From positions 1 to 40,579 of the forward strand of contig JAKJFE010000008.1 of assembly GCA_022705045.1 (NCBI GenBank): a stretch of DNA of 40,579 nucleotides, written 5' to 3'. The position numbers and the translations under genes are program-made. Shown piece by piece: positions 7,810 to 15,781 of this stretch (position 1 is its first letter; each line of letters opens with the position of its first letter). The notes beneath the pieces were generated by a model. That model was given only the letters and a program-made list of their open reading frames with translations, did no database searches and was not told the origin of the DNA. Source of the stretch: Pseudomonadota bacterium. Lineage in GTDB: Bacteria > Pseudomonadota > Gammaproteobacteria > Xanthomonadales > Ahniellaceae.

Positions 7810-8474
7810 GCCAGTTCGACCAGCTTCGCCGGGTCGCCGAGTTCCAGCGAACGCAGCATCACCGAGGCCTGCGTGCGATTGCGCACGCCGAGCTTCTGGA
7901 AGATCAGCGACAGGTGCGCCTTGATGGTGCGCTCCTGGATGCCGAGCTTGTCGGCGATCTGCTTGTTCAGTTGACCGTCCGCGACCAGGCTGAGTACGCG
8001 GAACTGCTGCGGCGTCAGTGACGCGAGTCGGGCCGCGATCTTCTGGTCCTCGCTGTTCGTCGTTGTCGCGCCGATGGCATTGCGCAATTGCGGCGGCACG
8101 TATTCCTCGCAGTTCAGCACGGCACGCAAGGCGCCGGCGAGTTCGTCCAGCGACGCACCTTTCGGGATGTAGCCGGCGGCACCGAATGCGAGGGCGCGCC
8201 GGATCACGGCCGGGTCCTCGTTCGCGGAAATCATCACTACCGCAACCGCCGGGTGTTCGGCGCGCAGTTCCGCCAGGCCCATCAGGCCATGGCTGTCCGG
8301 CAGGTGCAGGTCGAGCAGCACGAGGTCGATGTCGTGGCGCGCATCCAGTTGCGTGCGCGCTGCCGACAGCGAATCCGCTTCGATCAAGGCTGCGTCGGGC
8401 GCAATCGCACGCAGCGCCTGCGTCAATGCGAGGCGGAACAGCGGATGGTCGTCGGCGATCAGGATCTGCGTCAT
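7791..8474 (-). CDS. NarL/FixJ-family response regulator
   Basis: A 227-residue two-component response regulator. The receiver domain has the acidic pair D8-D9, the phosphoacceptor D55 in LVLLDLHLPD and the conserved lysine in AAGYIPKGAS. The C-terminal LuxR-type helix-turn-helix (LTPQQFRVLSLVADGQLNKQIADKLGIQERTIKAHLSLI, seen in overlapping parts) binds DNA. No sensor kinase lies nearby, so its partner is elsewhere or unknown. It sits 13 bases after 3-hydroxybutyrate dehydrogenase on the same strand and is probably cotranscribed, which suggests it controls 3-hydroxybutyrate or related carbon use. The palindrome at 9347-9360 is a candidate target. Confidence 0.92.
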   Translation of the reverse strand: MTQILIADDHPLFRLALTQALRAIAPDAALIEADSLSAARTQLDARHDIDLVLLDLHLPDSHGLMGLAELRAEHPAVAVVMISANEDPAVIRRALAFGAAGYIPKGASLDELAGALRAVLNCEEYVPPQLRNAIGATTTNSEDQKIAARLASLTPQQFRVLSLVADGQLNKQIADKLGIQERTIKAHLSLIFQKLGVRNRTQASVMLRSLELGDPAKLVELAGDGED

Positions 8475-8487
8475 GGACGCCCGGGGT

Positions 8488-9288
8488 TCACGCGGCGGTC
8501 CAGCCGCCGTCGACCGGAATGGCCGCGCCGTTGAGGTTATGCGCTTCGCGGCGGCAGAGCCAGAGCGCGAGCGCGCCGATTTCTTCGGGCAAGGTCATGC
8601 GCAGGCTCGGCTGTTTCTCGCCGAGCAGGTCGCGGATGCCGGCCTCGCGGTCGCCGCCATGATTCATCGCGCGCGCCTGGATTTGCGGCTCGATCAACGC
8701 GGTTTCGACGAAGCCCGGGCAGACGCAGTTGACGGTGATGCCGCCGCCATTGCGATCGCCCTGCGCGGCGTATTCGAGTGCCGCCACTTTCGACAGTCCG
8801 ACGACGCCGTGTTTCGCCGCGACATACGGCGCCTTGTTAACGGACGCGACCAGCCCATGCACCGACGCGATGTTGACGACGCGCCCGAAGCCGCGCTGCG
8901 CCATGCCGGGCAGGGCCAGGCGCATTGTGTGGAAGACGGCGCTGAGGTTGATCGCGAGGATGCGGTCCCACTGCGCCGCCGGCATCTCGGCCAGCGGCGC
9001 GGTGTGCTGGATGCCGGCGTTGTTGACGAGGATGTCGAGTGCGCCGGCTTCACGCATCAAGGTGTCGATGGCCATTGGGTCGGCGAGATTGCCGGGCAGG
9101 AAACGTGCGCTGGCGGCGCCGGCCTCACGCACCGACTGCTCGGCCTGTGCGATCTCGTCCGCGCTGCCGAGTCCATGCACGATCACGTGGGCGCCCGCGG
9201 CACCCAGCGTCTTCGCGACGGCAAGACCGATGCCGGACGTGGACCCGGTGACGAGGGCGGTGCGGCCGGCGAGGAAGCGGTCGGACAT
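8488..9288 (-). CDS. bdhA: 3-hydroxybutyrate dehydrogenase (SDR family)
   Basis: It oxidises (R)-3-hydroxybutyrate to acetoacetate with NAD+ in the cytosol, the step after polyhydroxybutyrate or oligomer breakdown. The 266-residue protein has the Rossmann motif TGSTSGIG (14-21), NNAGIQH, the catalytic Ser in NIASVHGL and Tyr/Lys in YVAAKHGVVGLSK. Near the C-terminus, CPGFVETALIEPQI and IPVDGGWTA are typical of the 3-hydroxybutyrate dehydrogenase branch rather than generic FabG. Its divergent neighbour is a 3-hydroxybutyrate-oligomer hydrolase, which supports the assignment. It probably shares a transcript with the response regulator downstream. Confidence 0.9.
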   Translation of the reverse strand: MSDRFLAGRTALVTGSTSGIGLAVAKTLGAAGAHVIVHGLGSADEIAQAEQSVREAGAASARFLPGNLADPMAIDTLMREAGALDILVNNAGIQHTAPLAEMPAAQWDRILAINLSAVFHTMRLALPGMAQRGFGRVVNIASVHGLVASVNKAPYVAAKHGVVGLSKVAALEYAAQGDRNGGGITVNCVCPGFVETALIEPQIQARAMNHGGDREAGIRDLLGEKQPSLRMTLPEEIGALALWLCRREAHNLNGAAIPVDGGWTAA

Positions 9289-9316
9289 GGCGATGCCTGG
9301 AGCGAGGAATGCTGCG

Positions 9317-9389
9317 AGGCTAGCAGCGGCGCCGGACGCGGGCGCTTGGACCTAGGTCCAGTGGCGCGCTGCGTCATCGCTGTTAGCGT
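9317..9389. promoter_or_regulatory. Divergent promoter region with perfect 14-bp palindrome
   Basis: TGGACCTAGGTCCA (9347-9360) is a perfect palindrome between bdhA and the oligomer hydrolase. Leftward, TAGCCT reads on the minus strand at 9322-9317. Rightward, TAGCGT lies at 9384-9389. Both weak -10 candidates are about 31 bases from the palindrome centre, so the centre would lie near -42 to -44 of both promoters, a usual activator position for LuxR/NarL-type proteins. No good -35 is seen on either side, which fits activation. The rightward start would leave only about 11 bases of leader. Confidence 0.5.
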
Positions 9390-9406
9390 AGTCTGAGGAG
9401 AACCCC

Positions 9407-11152
9407 ATGCGCCCGATCCTTCTGTTGCTTGCTTCCCTTCCCCTGGCTGCCTGCATGAACACACGCACGACCACGCCCGAGCCTGCGTCAGCCGATGCGT
9501 TCACTTCGCCACGCGTCAGCACGCATCGCGAAGGCGATGACCTGTTGACCGGCGGTCTGGGTCGCGACGCCTTGCTGAATCCGGTCGCGCCGGCGGTGGC
9601 CGATGCCGACCATCCGACCGCGGCCGAATTGCGTCGACGCGCGTTGTACGCGAATTGGCGGGGTATCGCCGACCTGTACGGCTCGGTGAAGGACATCCCG
9701 AGCGTGCCGGGGCGCGAGTACCACGCCTACGCACGCTTGCCGGGCGCGAACCAGCCGCATCGCGTGCTGGCGCAGATTCCCGATGCCTTCGATGCGAAGC
9801 AGCGTTGCCTGATCGTCACCGCCTCGTCCGGCTCGCGTGGCGTCTATGGTGCGATCGGTTCGGTGTCGTTGTACGGCCTGCCACACGGTTGCGCGGTCGC
9901 GCATACCGACAAGGGCACTGGCACCGGATTCTTCGATATCGCGAGCGGCGAAGGTGCGCAGGCTGACGGCACGCGTGCCGCACGCGGCGCCGATCTGGAG
10001 TTCGATCCGGGCACACAGGCTGCGACCGACGAGACGCGCATCGCCATCAAACACGCGCACTCCGGCGACAACCCGGAAGCCGATTGGGGTCGACACGTGT
10101 TGCAGGCGGCGCGCTTCGGCCTGCAGTCGTTGAATGAGGCCTTCCCGCAGCAGGCACCGTTCACGGCCGCGAACACGCGCATCATCGCCTTCGGCTTGTC
10201 GAACGGCGGCGGTGCGGTGTTGCGCGCCGGCGAACTCGACGACGAAGGTCTGCTCGATGGCGTCGTCGCCGCGGCGCCGAACATCACCGCGCCGGATGCG
10301 CGCGCGCTGTTCGACTACACGACCGAAGCCGCCTTGCTGCAGCCTTGTGCACTGGCAGCCTTGCCGGATGCGCCGGTATTCCTGCCCGATGCCGTGCATC
10401 AGGCCGTCATCGCCGCGCGCTGTGCCAGCTTGCGTGACGCCGGGCTGATCGAAGGCGACACGGCCGCCGAACAATCCGCATCGGCACTCGCGCAACTGCG
10501 CGCATCCGGTTGGCGCGACGAGACCCTGCATCTGTCCGGCCTGCAGACCGGCTTCGATCTGTGGCGCGCGGTTGCGGCCCTGTATGCGCAGGCCTATGCA
10601 CGCGCGACGCCGGACGCGCCGGTGTGCGGCTACAGCTATGCACAACGCGATGCCATCGCGCCGCCGCGGCTTGCGACTGTGGCCGAACGGGCATTGTGGT
10701 GGTCGGATGGTTCGGGCATCGCGCCGACCGCAGGTGTCGGTCTGGTCGATGGCCTCGCCACCGCAGTGCCGGACGCCTCCTTCGCCGGATTGCGTTGCCT
10801 GCGCGATCTGCTCGCCTCGGACGACGCCGTCGCGCAGCGGGTGCGTGCATCGATCGCCGCAACACGTGCGAGCGCACAGACGCGCGTGCCGACCGTGATC
10901 GTGCACGGCGACCATGACAGCATCATCCCGCTCGAATTCAGCTCGCGGCCGTATCTCGCCGCAGCGCGCGCGAACGGCGCCCGCATCGCCCTGTGGGAAG
11001 TCGCGAACGCCCAGCATTTCGATGCCTTCGTGGCCCTGCCCAAGCTCGCCGGCATGACGCCGCTGCTGCCGCAGGCCTATGCAGCGATGGACGCCCTGAT
11101 CGCGCATGTCGATGGCGGCGCGATGCCGGAGGATCGCGGCATCAGCGAGTAA
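9407..11152 (+). CDS. Exported 3-hydroxybutyrate-oligomer hydrolase
   Basis: It hydrolyses 3-hydroxybutyrate oligomers, products of polyhydroxybutyrate depolymerases, to monomers. The 581-residue protein matches the 3HBOH family: CLIVTASSGSRGVYGAIG, GCAVAHTDKGTGTGFFD, the nucleophile S265 in GLSNGGG, TVIVHGDHDSIIP and a late His in NAQHFDAF. The N-terminus (ILLLLASLPLAAC) is a lipoprotein signal with lipidation Cys16, so it probably acts on the cell envelope on imported or released oligomers. AGGAG precedes the ATG. It is transcribed away from bdhA, which would take the product one step further. No depolymerase gene is in the window. Confidence 0.9.
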   Translation: MRPILLLLASLPLAACMNTRTTTPEPASADAFTSPRVSTHREGDDLLTGGLGRDALLNPVAPAVADADHPTAAELRRRALYANWRGIADLYGSVKDIPSVPGREYHAYARLPGANQPHRVLAQIPDAFDAKQRCLIVTASSGSRGVYGAIGSVSLYGLPHGCAVAHTDKGTGTGFFDIASGEGAQADGTRAARGADLEFDPGTQAATDETRIAIKHAHSGDNPEADWGRHVLQAARFGLQSLNEAFPQQAPFTAANTRIIAFGLSNGGGAVLRAGELDDEGLLDGVVAAAPNITAPDARALFDYTTEAALLQPCALAALPDAPVFLPDAVHQAVIAARCASLRDAGLIEGDTAAEQSASALAQLRASGWRDETLHLSGLQTGFDLWRAVAALYAQAYARATPDAPVCGYSYAQRDAIAPPRLATVAERALWWSDGSGIAPTAGVGLVDGLATAVPDASFAGLRCLRDLLASDDAVAQRVRASIAATRASAQTRVPTVIVHGDHDSIIPLEFSSRPYLAAARANGARIALWEVANAQHFDAFVALPKLAGMTPLLPQAYAAMDALIAHVDGGAMPEDRGISE

Positions 11153-11155
11153 TGC

Positions 11156-11161
11156 GACACT
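11156..11161 (+). promoter_or_regulatory. Possible leaderless -10 for the DUF4166 gene
   Basis: GACACT ends six bases before the ATG at 11168, so transcription would start at or next to the start codon. No ribosome-binding site is visible. The same geometry is seen at ruvB. Confidence 0.3.
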
Positions 11162-11167
11162 GGGCGC

Positions 11168-11710
11168 ATGAGTGAACCTGCGCCCACGTCGTTGTTCCTG
11201 GGGCTGCTCGGTGCGCAGGCGGATGCGTTGCCGTCACAGGTGCGACGTCTGCACGCATTGCCGATGCCGGTCGAATTGCGTAGTCACGCGCAGGCTTCGG
11301 CCGCGCGCGGTTTGCCGGCGCGGCTGTGTGCCTTCGTGGCCGGCCTGCCGCGGGCCGATGGCGACGTCCCGGTCTGCGTGCGACTGGTGTCGCCGGCGCC
11401 CGGTGTGGAAATCTGGACGCGTGAATTCGGTGCGTCAACCTTCCGCTCGCATTTGCGTGCAGTGAATGGCGAATTGCATGAACAGCTCGGCCCGGTGCGG
11501 ATCCGCTTTCGCTTGCATGGGCATGCACAGGGCATCGTCTGGGAACCGCTGGGCATCGACATGTGGCGCATTCCGTTGCCAAGGCGTCTGCTGGCCGGCG
11601 TTTCGGCACGCGAGTCCGAGCGCGACGGGCGTTACCGCTTCGATGTCACGGCGACGCTGCCATGGATCGGCCTGATCGTGCGTTACGAGGGGTGGCTAGA
11701 TGTCGGGTGA
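11168..11710 (+). CDS. DUF4166 protein
   Basis: A 180-residue protein of unknown function carrying a DUF4166 domain over most of its length. Typical features are an early PSQVRRLHALPMPVELRSHA, the middle VEIWTREFGASTFRSHLRAVNGE, the phrase HEQLGPVRIRFRLHG and a C-terminal YRFDVTATLPWIGLIVRYEGWLD, given here as overlapping pieces. There is no signal peptide or membrane helix. It starts 15 bases after the oligomer hydrolase, but the possible -10 directly ahead may give it its own leaderless transcript. The context gives no hint of a pathway. Confidence 0.75.
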   Translation: MSEPAPTSLFLGLLGAQADALPSQVRRLHALPMPVELRSHAQASAARGLPARLCAFVAGLPRADGDVPVCVRLVSPAPGVEIWTREFGASTFRSHLRAVNGELHEQLGPVRIRFRLHGHAQGIVWEPLGIDMWRIPLPRRLLAGVSARESERDGRYRFDVTATLPWIGLIVRYEGWLDVG

Positions 11711-11767
11711 CCCGGCCATCGTGATCGCTGGCGTCCGCGTCGATGTCGGCGGTGTCGCGATTCCGAC

Positions 11768-11795
11768 TTGAAAGCTTGCGCATCGGGCCCATACT
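11768..11795 (+). promoter_or_regulatory. Promoter for the FmdB-type gene
   Basis: TTGAAA at 11768-11773 and CATACT at 11790-11795 are spaced by 16 bases, about 35 bases before the ATG. Confidence 0.45.
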
Positions 11796-11829
11796 GCGCC
11801 CCCGAATCCCTGCTGCCGAAGCCGCCGCC

Positions 11830-12123
11830 ATGCCGATCTATGAATACGTCTGCGCCACCTGCGGCCAGAAGAGCGACCATCTGATGCGCATGTCCGACCC
11901 GGACCCGACCGAATGCCCGAGCTGCGGTCCGGCGACGATGACGCGTGCGGTCTCGGCACCGCAGTTCCGTCTGGCGGGCGGTGGCTGGTACGAAACCGAC
12001 TTCAAGAAGGACGGCGACAAGAAGCGCAATCTCAGCGAAGGCAGCAGCGGCGGCGACAGCAAACCGGCCGAATCGGCACATGCCGCGACACCCGGCACGC
12101 CTCCGCCAGCCCCGACCGCGTAG
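11830..12123 (+). CDS. FmdB-family zinc-ribbon protein
   Basis: A 97-residue protein of the FmdB/CxxC putative regulator family. The conserved start MPIYEYVC and two CxxC pairs (C8/C11 and C29/C32) form one zinc ribbon, which ends around residue 45. The rest is low-complexity Gly/Ser/Pro/Ala. The family is widespread and often lies just upstream of aspS in gamma- and betaproteobacteria, as here. Its molecular function is not established. I chose the ATG at 11830 because the family begins with this exact motif; the open frame upstream to 11743 has no homologous content. Confidence 0.88.
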   Translation: MPIYEYVCATCGQKSDHLMRMSDPDPTECPSCGPATMTRAVSAPQFRLAGGGWYETDFKKDGDKKRNLSEGSSGGDSKPAESAHAATPGTPPPAPTA

Positions 12124-12148
12124 GAGCGCCGTGCGTGTCGCGGCGCTC
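12124..12148 (+). terminator. Weak hairpin after the FmdB-type gene
   Basis: GAGCGCCG and CGGCGCTC flank a nine-base loop immediately after the stop codon. Only a short CTCTT follows, so termination may be partial. Confidence 0.35.
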
Positions 12149-12176
12149 TTGCGGCGGCGCGCGGGAGATGTCGCGT

Positions 12177-12205
12177 TTGCAAGCTCTGGCGCTGCTCCGT
12201 AGCAT
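12177..12205 (+). promoter_or_regulatory. Promoter for aspS
   Basis: TTGCAA at 12177-12182 and TAGCAT at 12200-12205, with an optimal 17-base spacer. The predicted leader is about 48 bases and includes GGAG ahead of the ATG. Confidence 0.5.
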
Positions 12206-12259
12206 GCGCGGTCCTGTCCAACCCTTGCGCGGCCTTCCCCGGCCGGCTCCGGAGCTTCC

Positions 12260-14032
12260 ATGCGTAGTCATCTCTGTGGTCTCGTCGACGAGACCCTGAC
12301 CGGCCAGACCGTCACCCTGTGCGGCTGGGCCGATACCCGTCGCGACCACGGCGGCGTCATCTTCATCGACCTGCGCGACCACGAAGGCATCGTGCAGTGC
12401 GTGATCGAGCCGGACAACGCGCCGGCGTTCGAAGCCGCGTCGCAGGTGCGTTACGAGTACTGCCTGAAGATCACCGGCACGGTGCGCGCGCGCCCGGCCT
12501 CGCAGGTGAATGACCGCCTGCGCACCGGCAAGATCGAAGTCGTCTGCGACCAGGTGGAAGTGCTCAACGCCTCGGCGCCGCTGCCGTTCCAACTCGACGA
12601 CACGCCGGGCGAGGAAGCGCGCCTGAAGTACCGTTACCTCGACATCCGCCGTCCGGCGATGCAGCGCGCGATGCGCCTGCGCACGCGCCTGACCCAGGAG
12701 ATCCGCCGTTATCTCGATGCGCGCGGCTTCCAGGACATCGAGACGCCGATCCTGACCAAGGCGACGCCGGAAGGCGCGCGCGATTATCTGGTGCCGAGCC
12801 GCGTGCATCCGGGCGAGTTCTACGCGCTGCCGCAGTCGCCGCAGCTGTTCAAGCAGCTGCTGATGATGGCCGGCATGGACCGCTACTACCAGATCGCGCG
12901 CTGCTTCCGCGACGAAGACCTGCGCGCCGACCGCCAGCCCGAATTCACCCAGCTCGACATGGAGTTCGCCTTCGTCGAAGAACGCGACGTGCAGGACATG
13001 GTCGAAGGCATGGTCCGCCACATCTTCAAGGAAGTGAACGGCACCGAATTGGCCAATCCGTTCCCGCGCATGACCTATGCCGAGGCGATGCGTCGCTACG
13101 GTTCGGACAAGCCCGACCTGCGCATCGACCTGGAACTCGTGGACATCGCCGACGCCGTCGCGAACTCGGAGTTCAAGGTGTTCTCGGGTCCCGCGAAGGA
13201 TCCGGGCGGTCGCGTCGCCTGCCTGCGCGTGCCGAACGGTTCGGAGATGACGCGCAAGCAGCTCGACGACCTCGGCGAATACGTCAAGAAATACGGCGCC
13301 AAGGGTCTGGCCTGGATCCGCATCGACGATCTCGCCAAGGGCCGTGACGGCCTGACCTCGCCGATCGTGAAGTTCCTCGACGATGCCGCGATCGAAGGCA
13401 TCTTCAAGGCCGTGAATGCGCAGCAGGGCGACGTGCTGTTCTTCGGCGCCGGCCCTTACAAGACCGTGTCCGACTTCATGGGCGCGCTGCGCCTGAAGGT
13501 TGCGAAGGACATGGGCCTCGTGGCGAACCGCTGGGCGCCGCTGTGGGTCACCGACTTCCCGATGTTCGAATACGACGCCGACGAGAAGCGCTACGTCGCG
13601 CTGCATCATCCTTTCACTGCGCCGAAGATCGACGACGTCGCCGACCTCAAGGCCAACGCGGCCACGTCGGTGTCGCGCGGCTACGACTGTGTGCTGAACG
13701 GCAACGAGATCGGCGGCGGCTCCATCCGCATCCATCGCCCGGACATGCAGAGCGCGGTGTTCGACCTGCTCGGCATAAGCGCCGAGGAAGCGGAACTGAA
13801 GTTCGGCTTCCTGCTCGACGCCCTCAAGTTCGGCGCCCCGCCGCACGGCGGCATCGCCTTCGGCATCGACCGCATGGCCGCGCTGATGGTCGGCACCGAA
13901 TCCATCCGCGACGTGATCGCCTTCCCGAAAACCGCCTCCGCCACCTGCCTCATGACCTCAGCCCCCTCCGTCGTCGCGCAGAACCAGCTGCAAGAGCTGC
14001 ATGTGCGTGTGGTGAAGCCGGAGAAGAAGTGA
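12260..14032 (+). CDS. aspS: Aspartyl-tRNA synthetase
   Basis: It charges tRNA-Asp with aspartate in the cytosol. The 590-residue length equals the E. coli enzyme. An N-terminal OB-fold anticodon-binding domain ([15 protein letters not shown]) is followed by the class II catalytic core ([35 protein letters not shown]; ending [15 protein letters not shown]) with the bacterial GAD insertion around 290-410. RRDHGG has His30 where E. coli has Leu in RRDLGS. From memory, His at this place marks the non-discriminating Pseudomonas enzyme, which also charges tRNA-Asn. That would require GatCAB, which is not in this window. GGAG precedes the ATG. Confidence 0.97.
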   Translation: MRSHLCGLVDETLTGQTVTLCGWADTRRDHGGVIFIDLRDHEGIVQCVIEPDNAPAFEAASQVRYEYCLKITGTVRARPASQVNDRLRTGKIEVVCDQVEVLNASAPLPFQLDDTPGEEARLKYRYLDIRRPAMQRAMRLRTRLTQEIRRYLDARGFQDIETPILTKATPEGARDYLVPSRVHPGEFYALPQSPQLFKQLLMMAGMDRYYQIARCFRDEDLRADRQPEFTQLDMEFAFVEERDVQDMVEGMVRHIFKEVNGTELANPFPRMTYAEAMRRYGSDKPDLRIDLELVDIADAVANSEFKVFSGPAKDPGGRVACLRVPNGSEMTRKQLDDLGEYVKKYGAKGLAWIRIDDLAKGRDGLTSPIVKFLDDAAIEGIFKAVNAQQGDVLFFGAGPYKTVSDFMGALRLKVAKDMGLVANRWAPLWVTDFPMFEYDADEKRYVALHHPFTAPKIDDVADLKANAATSVSRGYDCVLNGNEIGGGSIRIHRPDMQSAVFDLLGISAEEAELKFGFLLDALKFGAPPHGGIAFGIDRMAALMVGTESIRDVIAFPKTASATCLMTSAPSVVAQNQLQELHVRVVKPEKK

Positions 14033-14046
14033 CGCGCGAAGCAACC

Positions 14047-14601
14047 ATGCCGTTGAGCCGTGTCTTGCGTTGGCTCTGCTTGGGGTTGGCCGTATGCAGT
14101 TCGCTGCTTGCGCAAGTGGGTTGTTCAGTCCAACGAGCGAGGATCGAAGCGAATCGATTCTCGTTTGATGCACCTGTTGGATTTGATGGGCCAATTGAAG
14201 TTGCGCTCGCTGACGATGTCGTCGGTCTTTACTTTGTCCGTTCTTCGGGAAGCTTGAAGTCGCGGATCGAGGTTGCGCAATGGTGGGTGAAGCCGTTGAA
14301 CACGTCGGAGCAACAGCTCCGACGTGAGGCTCTTGACTGCTCGCTATCGAGTCACGAGGGCAGACTCCGAGGGCGCGAACAAGTTTGGAGAAGTGATCCA
14401 GAGTTGTTTGTGGTCAATGGGGCGCATGGATCGAAGTACAGTCACTCGTTCATGCGGGATGGTACGCGTCGCGTGGAATGGAACGTCTGTCTTCGTTATC
14501 CCGAGTTCGTCCTGATGCTCGTGCTGCAGGAACCGGCAGATTTCGATGAGTCGGGCCTGCGCGAGTTTCAGCATGTTGTCGATAGCGTCCGATATCGTTA
14601 G
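14047..14601 (+). CDS. Hypothetical exported protein after aspS
   Basis: A protein of about 184 residues that I do not recognise. The N-terminus (LRWLCLGLAVCSSLLAQVGC) is a signal sequence, perhaps a lipoprotein signal, although QVGC is a poor lipobox. The rest looks like a globular beta-rich domain with no known motif, ending FQHVVDSVRYR. An alternative GTG at 14029 overlaps the aspS stop and has GGAG upstream; it would add six residues and couple the two genes. Base composition is visibly less GC-rich than in neighbours and codon choice is less biased, so the gene may be recently acquired. Confidence 0.6.
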   Translation: MPLSRVLRWLCLGLAVCSSLLAQVGCSVQRARIEANRFSFDAPVGFDGPIEVALADDVVGLYFVRSSGSLKSRIEVAQWWVKPLNTSEQQLRREALDCSLSSHEGRLRGREQVWRSDPELFVVNGAHGSKYSHSFMRDGTRRVEWNVCLRYPEFVLMLVLQEPADFDESGLREFQHVVDSVRYR

Positions 14602-14626
14602 CACGCTCTGTAGTGCTGCAGGCCCT

Positions 14627-14729
14627 TAGGCTGGGTAGAGCTTGGCGGCGTTCAACGGCCAAACTGGTCGGCCCAGCGATTTGACAGCGCCCAAACTGCG
14701 CTGGGTATCACTTTGTTCTACCCAGCCTA
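14627..14729. repeat. Palindromic intergenic repeat, about 103 bp
   Basis: Perfect 13-bp terminal inverted repeats, TAGGCTGGGTAGA (14627-14639) and TCTACCCAGCCTA (14717-14729), enclose 77 bases that contain further CTGGG/CCCAG pieces. No coding potential is seen. The ends resemble intergenic repeats I associate with Lysobacterales genomes. It fills most of the 200-base gap before the AIM24 gene. Confidence 0.6.
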
Positions 14730-14802
14730 CGAAATGCGGCGATGGCTCGACAATGAACAGGGTCGCCCGCATTCTTGGCGTCTCCCACGTCGAGACTTCA
14801 CC

Positions 14803-15501
14803 ATGACCACCCCCAAGACCCTCACCGAATTCCTTGCGGAAACCGCGGACCAGAACCAGAGCGATGCGCCTTGGGAGCTGGAGAACGAGCGCATTCTCGA
14901 GGTGAAGCTGTCGCAGCAGCGGGTGTGGATGAAGGCGGGCGCGATGGTGGCGTATCGCGGCGGCATCAAGTTCGATCGCGAGGGGGCGTTCGAGCATGGC
15001 GCGTCGCGGTTCTTCAAGGAGATGTTCACCGGCGAGGGCGCGAAGCTGACCAAGGCCTCGGGCAGCGGTCGCTTGTTCCTCGCCGAGGGTGGCAAACGCA
15101 TCACGCTGCTGAAGCTCGAAGGCGACGGCGTGACCGTGAACGGCAACGACCTGCTGGCATTCCAGGACGGCATCGAGTGGGACATCCGCATGACGCGCAA
15201 GCTCAGCGGCATGGTTGCCGGTGGCCTGTTCAACCTGCAGCTGAAGGGCCACGGCCTGGTCGCGCTGACCACGCATGGCCGCCCGCTGACGCTGCGCGTC
15301 GCGCGCAACATGCCGGTGTTCACCGACCCGAATGCGACGGTCGCCTGGTCGTCCAACCTCGAACCCGAGTTCAAGACCGACATCTCGCTGCGCACGCTGA
15401 TCGGGCGCACCAGCGGCGAATCGGTGCAGATGGCTTTCAGCGGCGACGGCTTCGTCGTCGTGCAGCCCTATGAAGAGCGACCGTTCCAGGCGCGACGCTG
15501 A
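14803..15501 (+). CDS. AIM24 family protein
   Basis: A 232-residue soluble protein of the AIM24 (TIGR00266) family, which has a beta-sandwich fold of unknown biochemical function; the yeast namesake is mitochondrial. Family marks are ILEVKLSQQRVWMKAGAMVAY, the repeated G-rich strands GSGRLFLAEGGKRITLLKL, the phrase GLFNLQLKGHGLVALTTHG and a final SGDGFVVVQPYEERPF. There is no signal peptide. The start at 14803 was chosen as the first ATG next to the conserved part; the open frame before it runs into the palindromic repeat. Confidence 0.85.
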   Translation: MTTPKTLTEFLAETADQNQSDAPWELENERILEVKLSQQRVWMKAGAMVAYRGGIKFDREGAFEHGASRFFKEMFTGEGAKLTKASGSGRLFLAEGGKRITLLKLEGDGVTVNGNDLLAFQDGIEWDIRMTRKLSGMVAGGLFNLQLKGHGLVALTTHGRPLTLRVARNMPVFTDPNATVAWSSNLEPEFKTDISLRTLIGRTSGESVQMAFSGDGFVVVQPYEERPFQARR

Positions 15502-15543
15502 ACCCGGTATCGTCGTCGCGTCGACTGTCGATCAGGATATCGT

Positions 15544-15551
15544 GCTACGAT
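15544..15551 (+). promoter_or_regulatory. Possible extended -10 promoter of the toxin-antitoxin pair
   Basis: TGCTACGAT (ending at 15551) fits an extended -10. CGAT and ATCG arms flanking CAGGAT lie just upstream and could be part of an operator. No clear -35 is present. Confidence 0.3.
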
Positions 15552-15574
15552 TTTCGCATCGATAGGAGGCTCGC

Positions 15575-15781
15575 ATGCAAGCCGTCAAATTGTCGCCAAA
15601 GTTTCAGGTCGTCATCCCGCAAGCAGTGCGCGAAGCGCTGGGATTGGTGGCGGGCGAGACGTTGCAGGTGATTCAGATGGAGAATCGCATCGAGTTGATT
15701 CCGATGCGTTCGGCCAAGTCGTTGCGCGGTTCGCTTCGCGGCATGAACACCGATGTATCTCGTGATCCCGATCGTGTATGA
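15575..15781 (+). CDS. vapB: AbrB/MazE-fold antitoxin (VapB-like)
   Basis: A 68-residue DNA-binding antitoxin. It has the SpoVT/AbrB swapped-hairpin pattern KLSPKFQVVIPQAVREALGL and AGETLQVIQMENRIELIPM, and a short C-terminal tail that would wrap the toxin. A strong AGGAGG lies seven bases before the ATG. The stop overlaps the toxin start (ATGA at 15778-15781). Such antitoxins normally repress their own promoter together with the toxin. Confidence 0.88.
   Translation: MQAVKLSPKFQVVIPQAVREALGLVAGETLQVIQMENRIELIPMRSAKSLRGSLRGMNTDVSRDPDRV

Noticed and set aside
12032..13846. 604-codon open frame on the minus strand
   Set aside because: Complement of aspS, which is certain. No homology-like motif.
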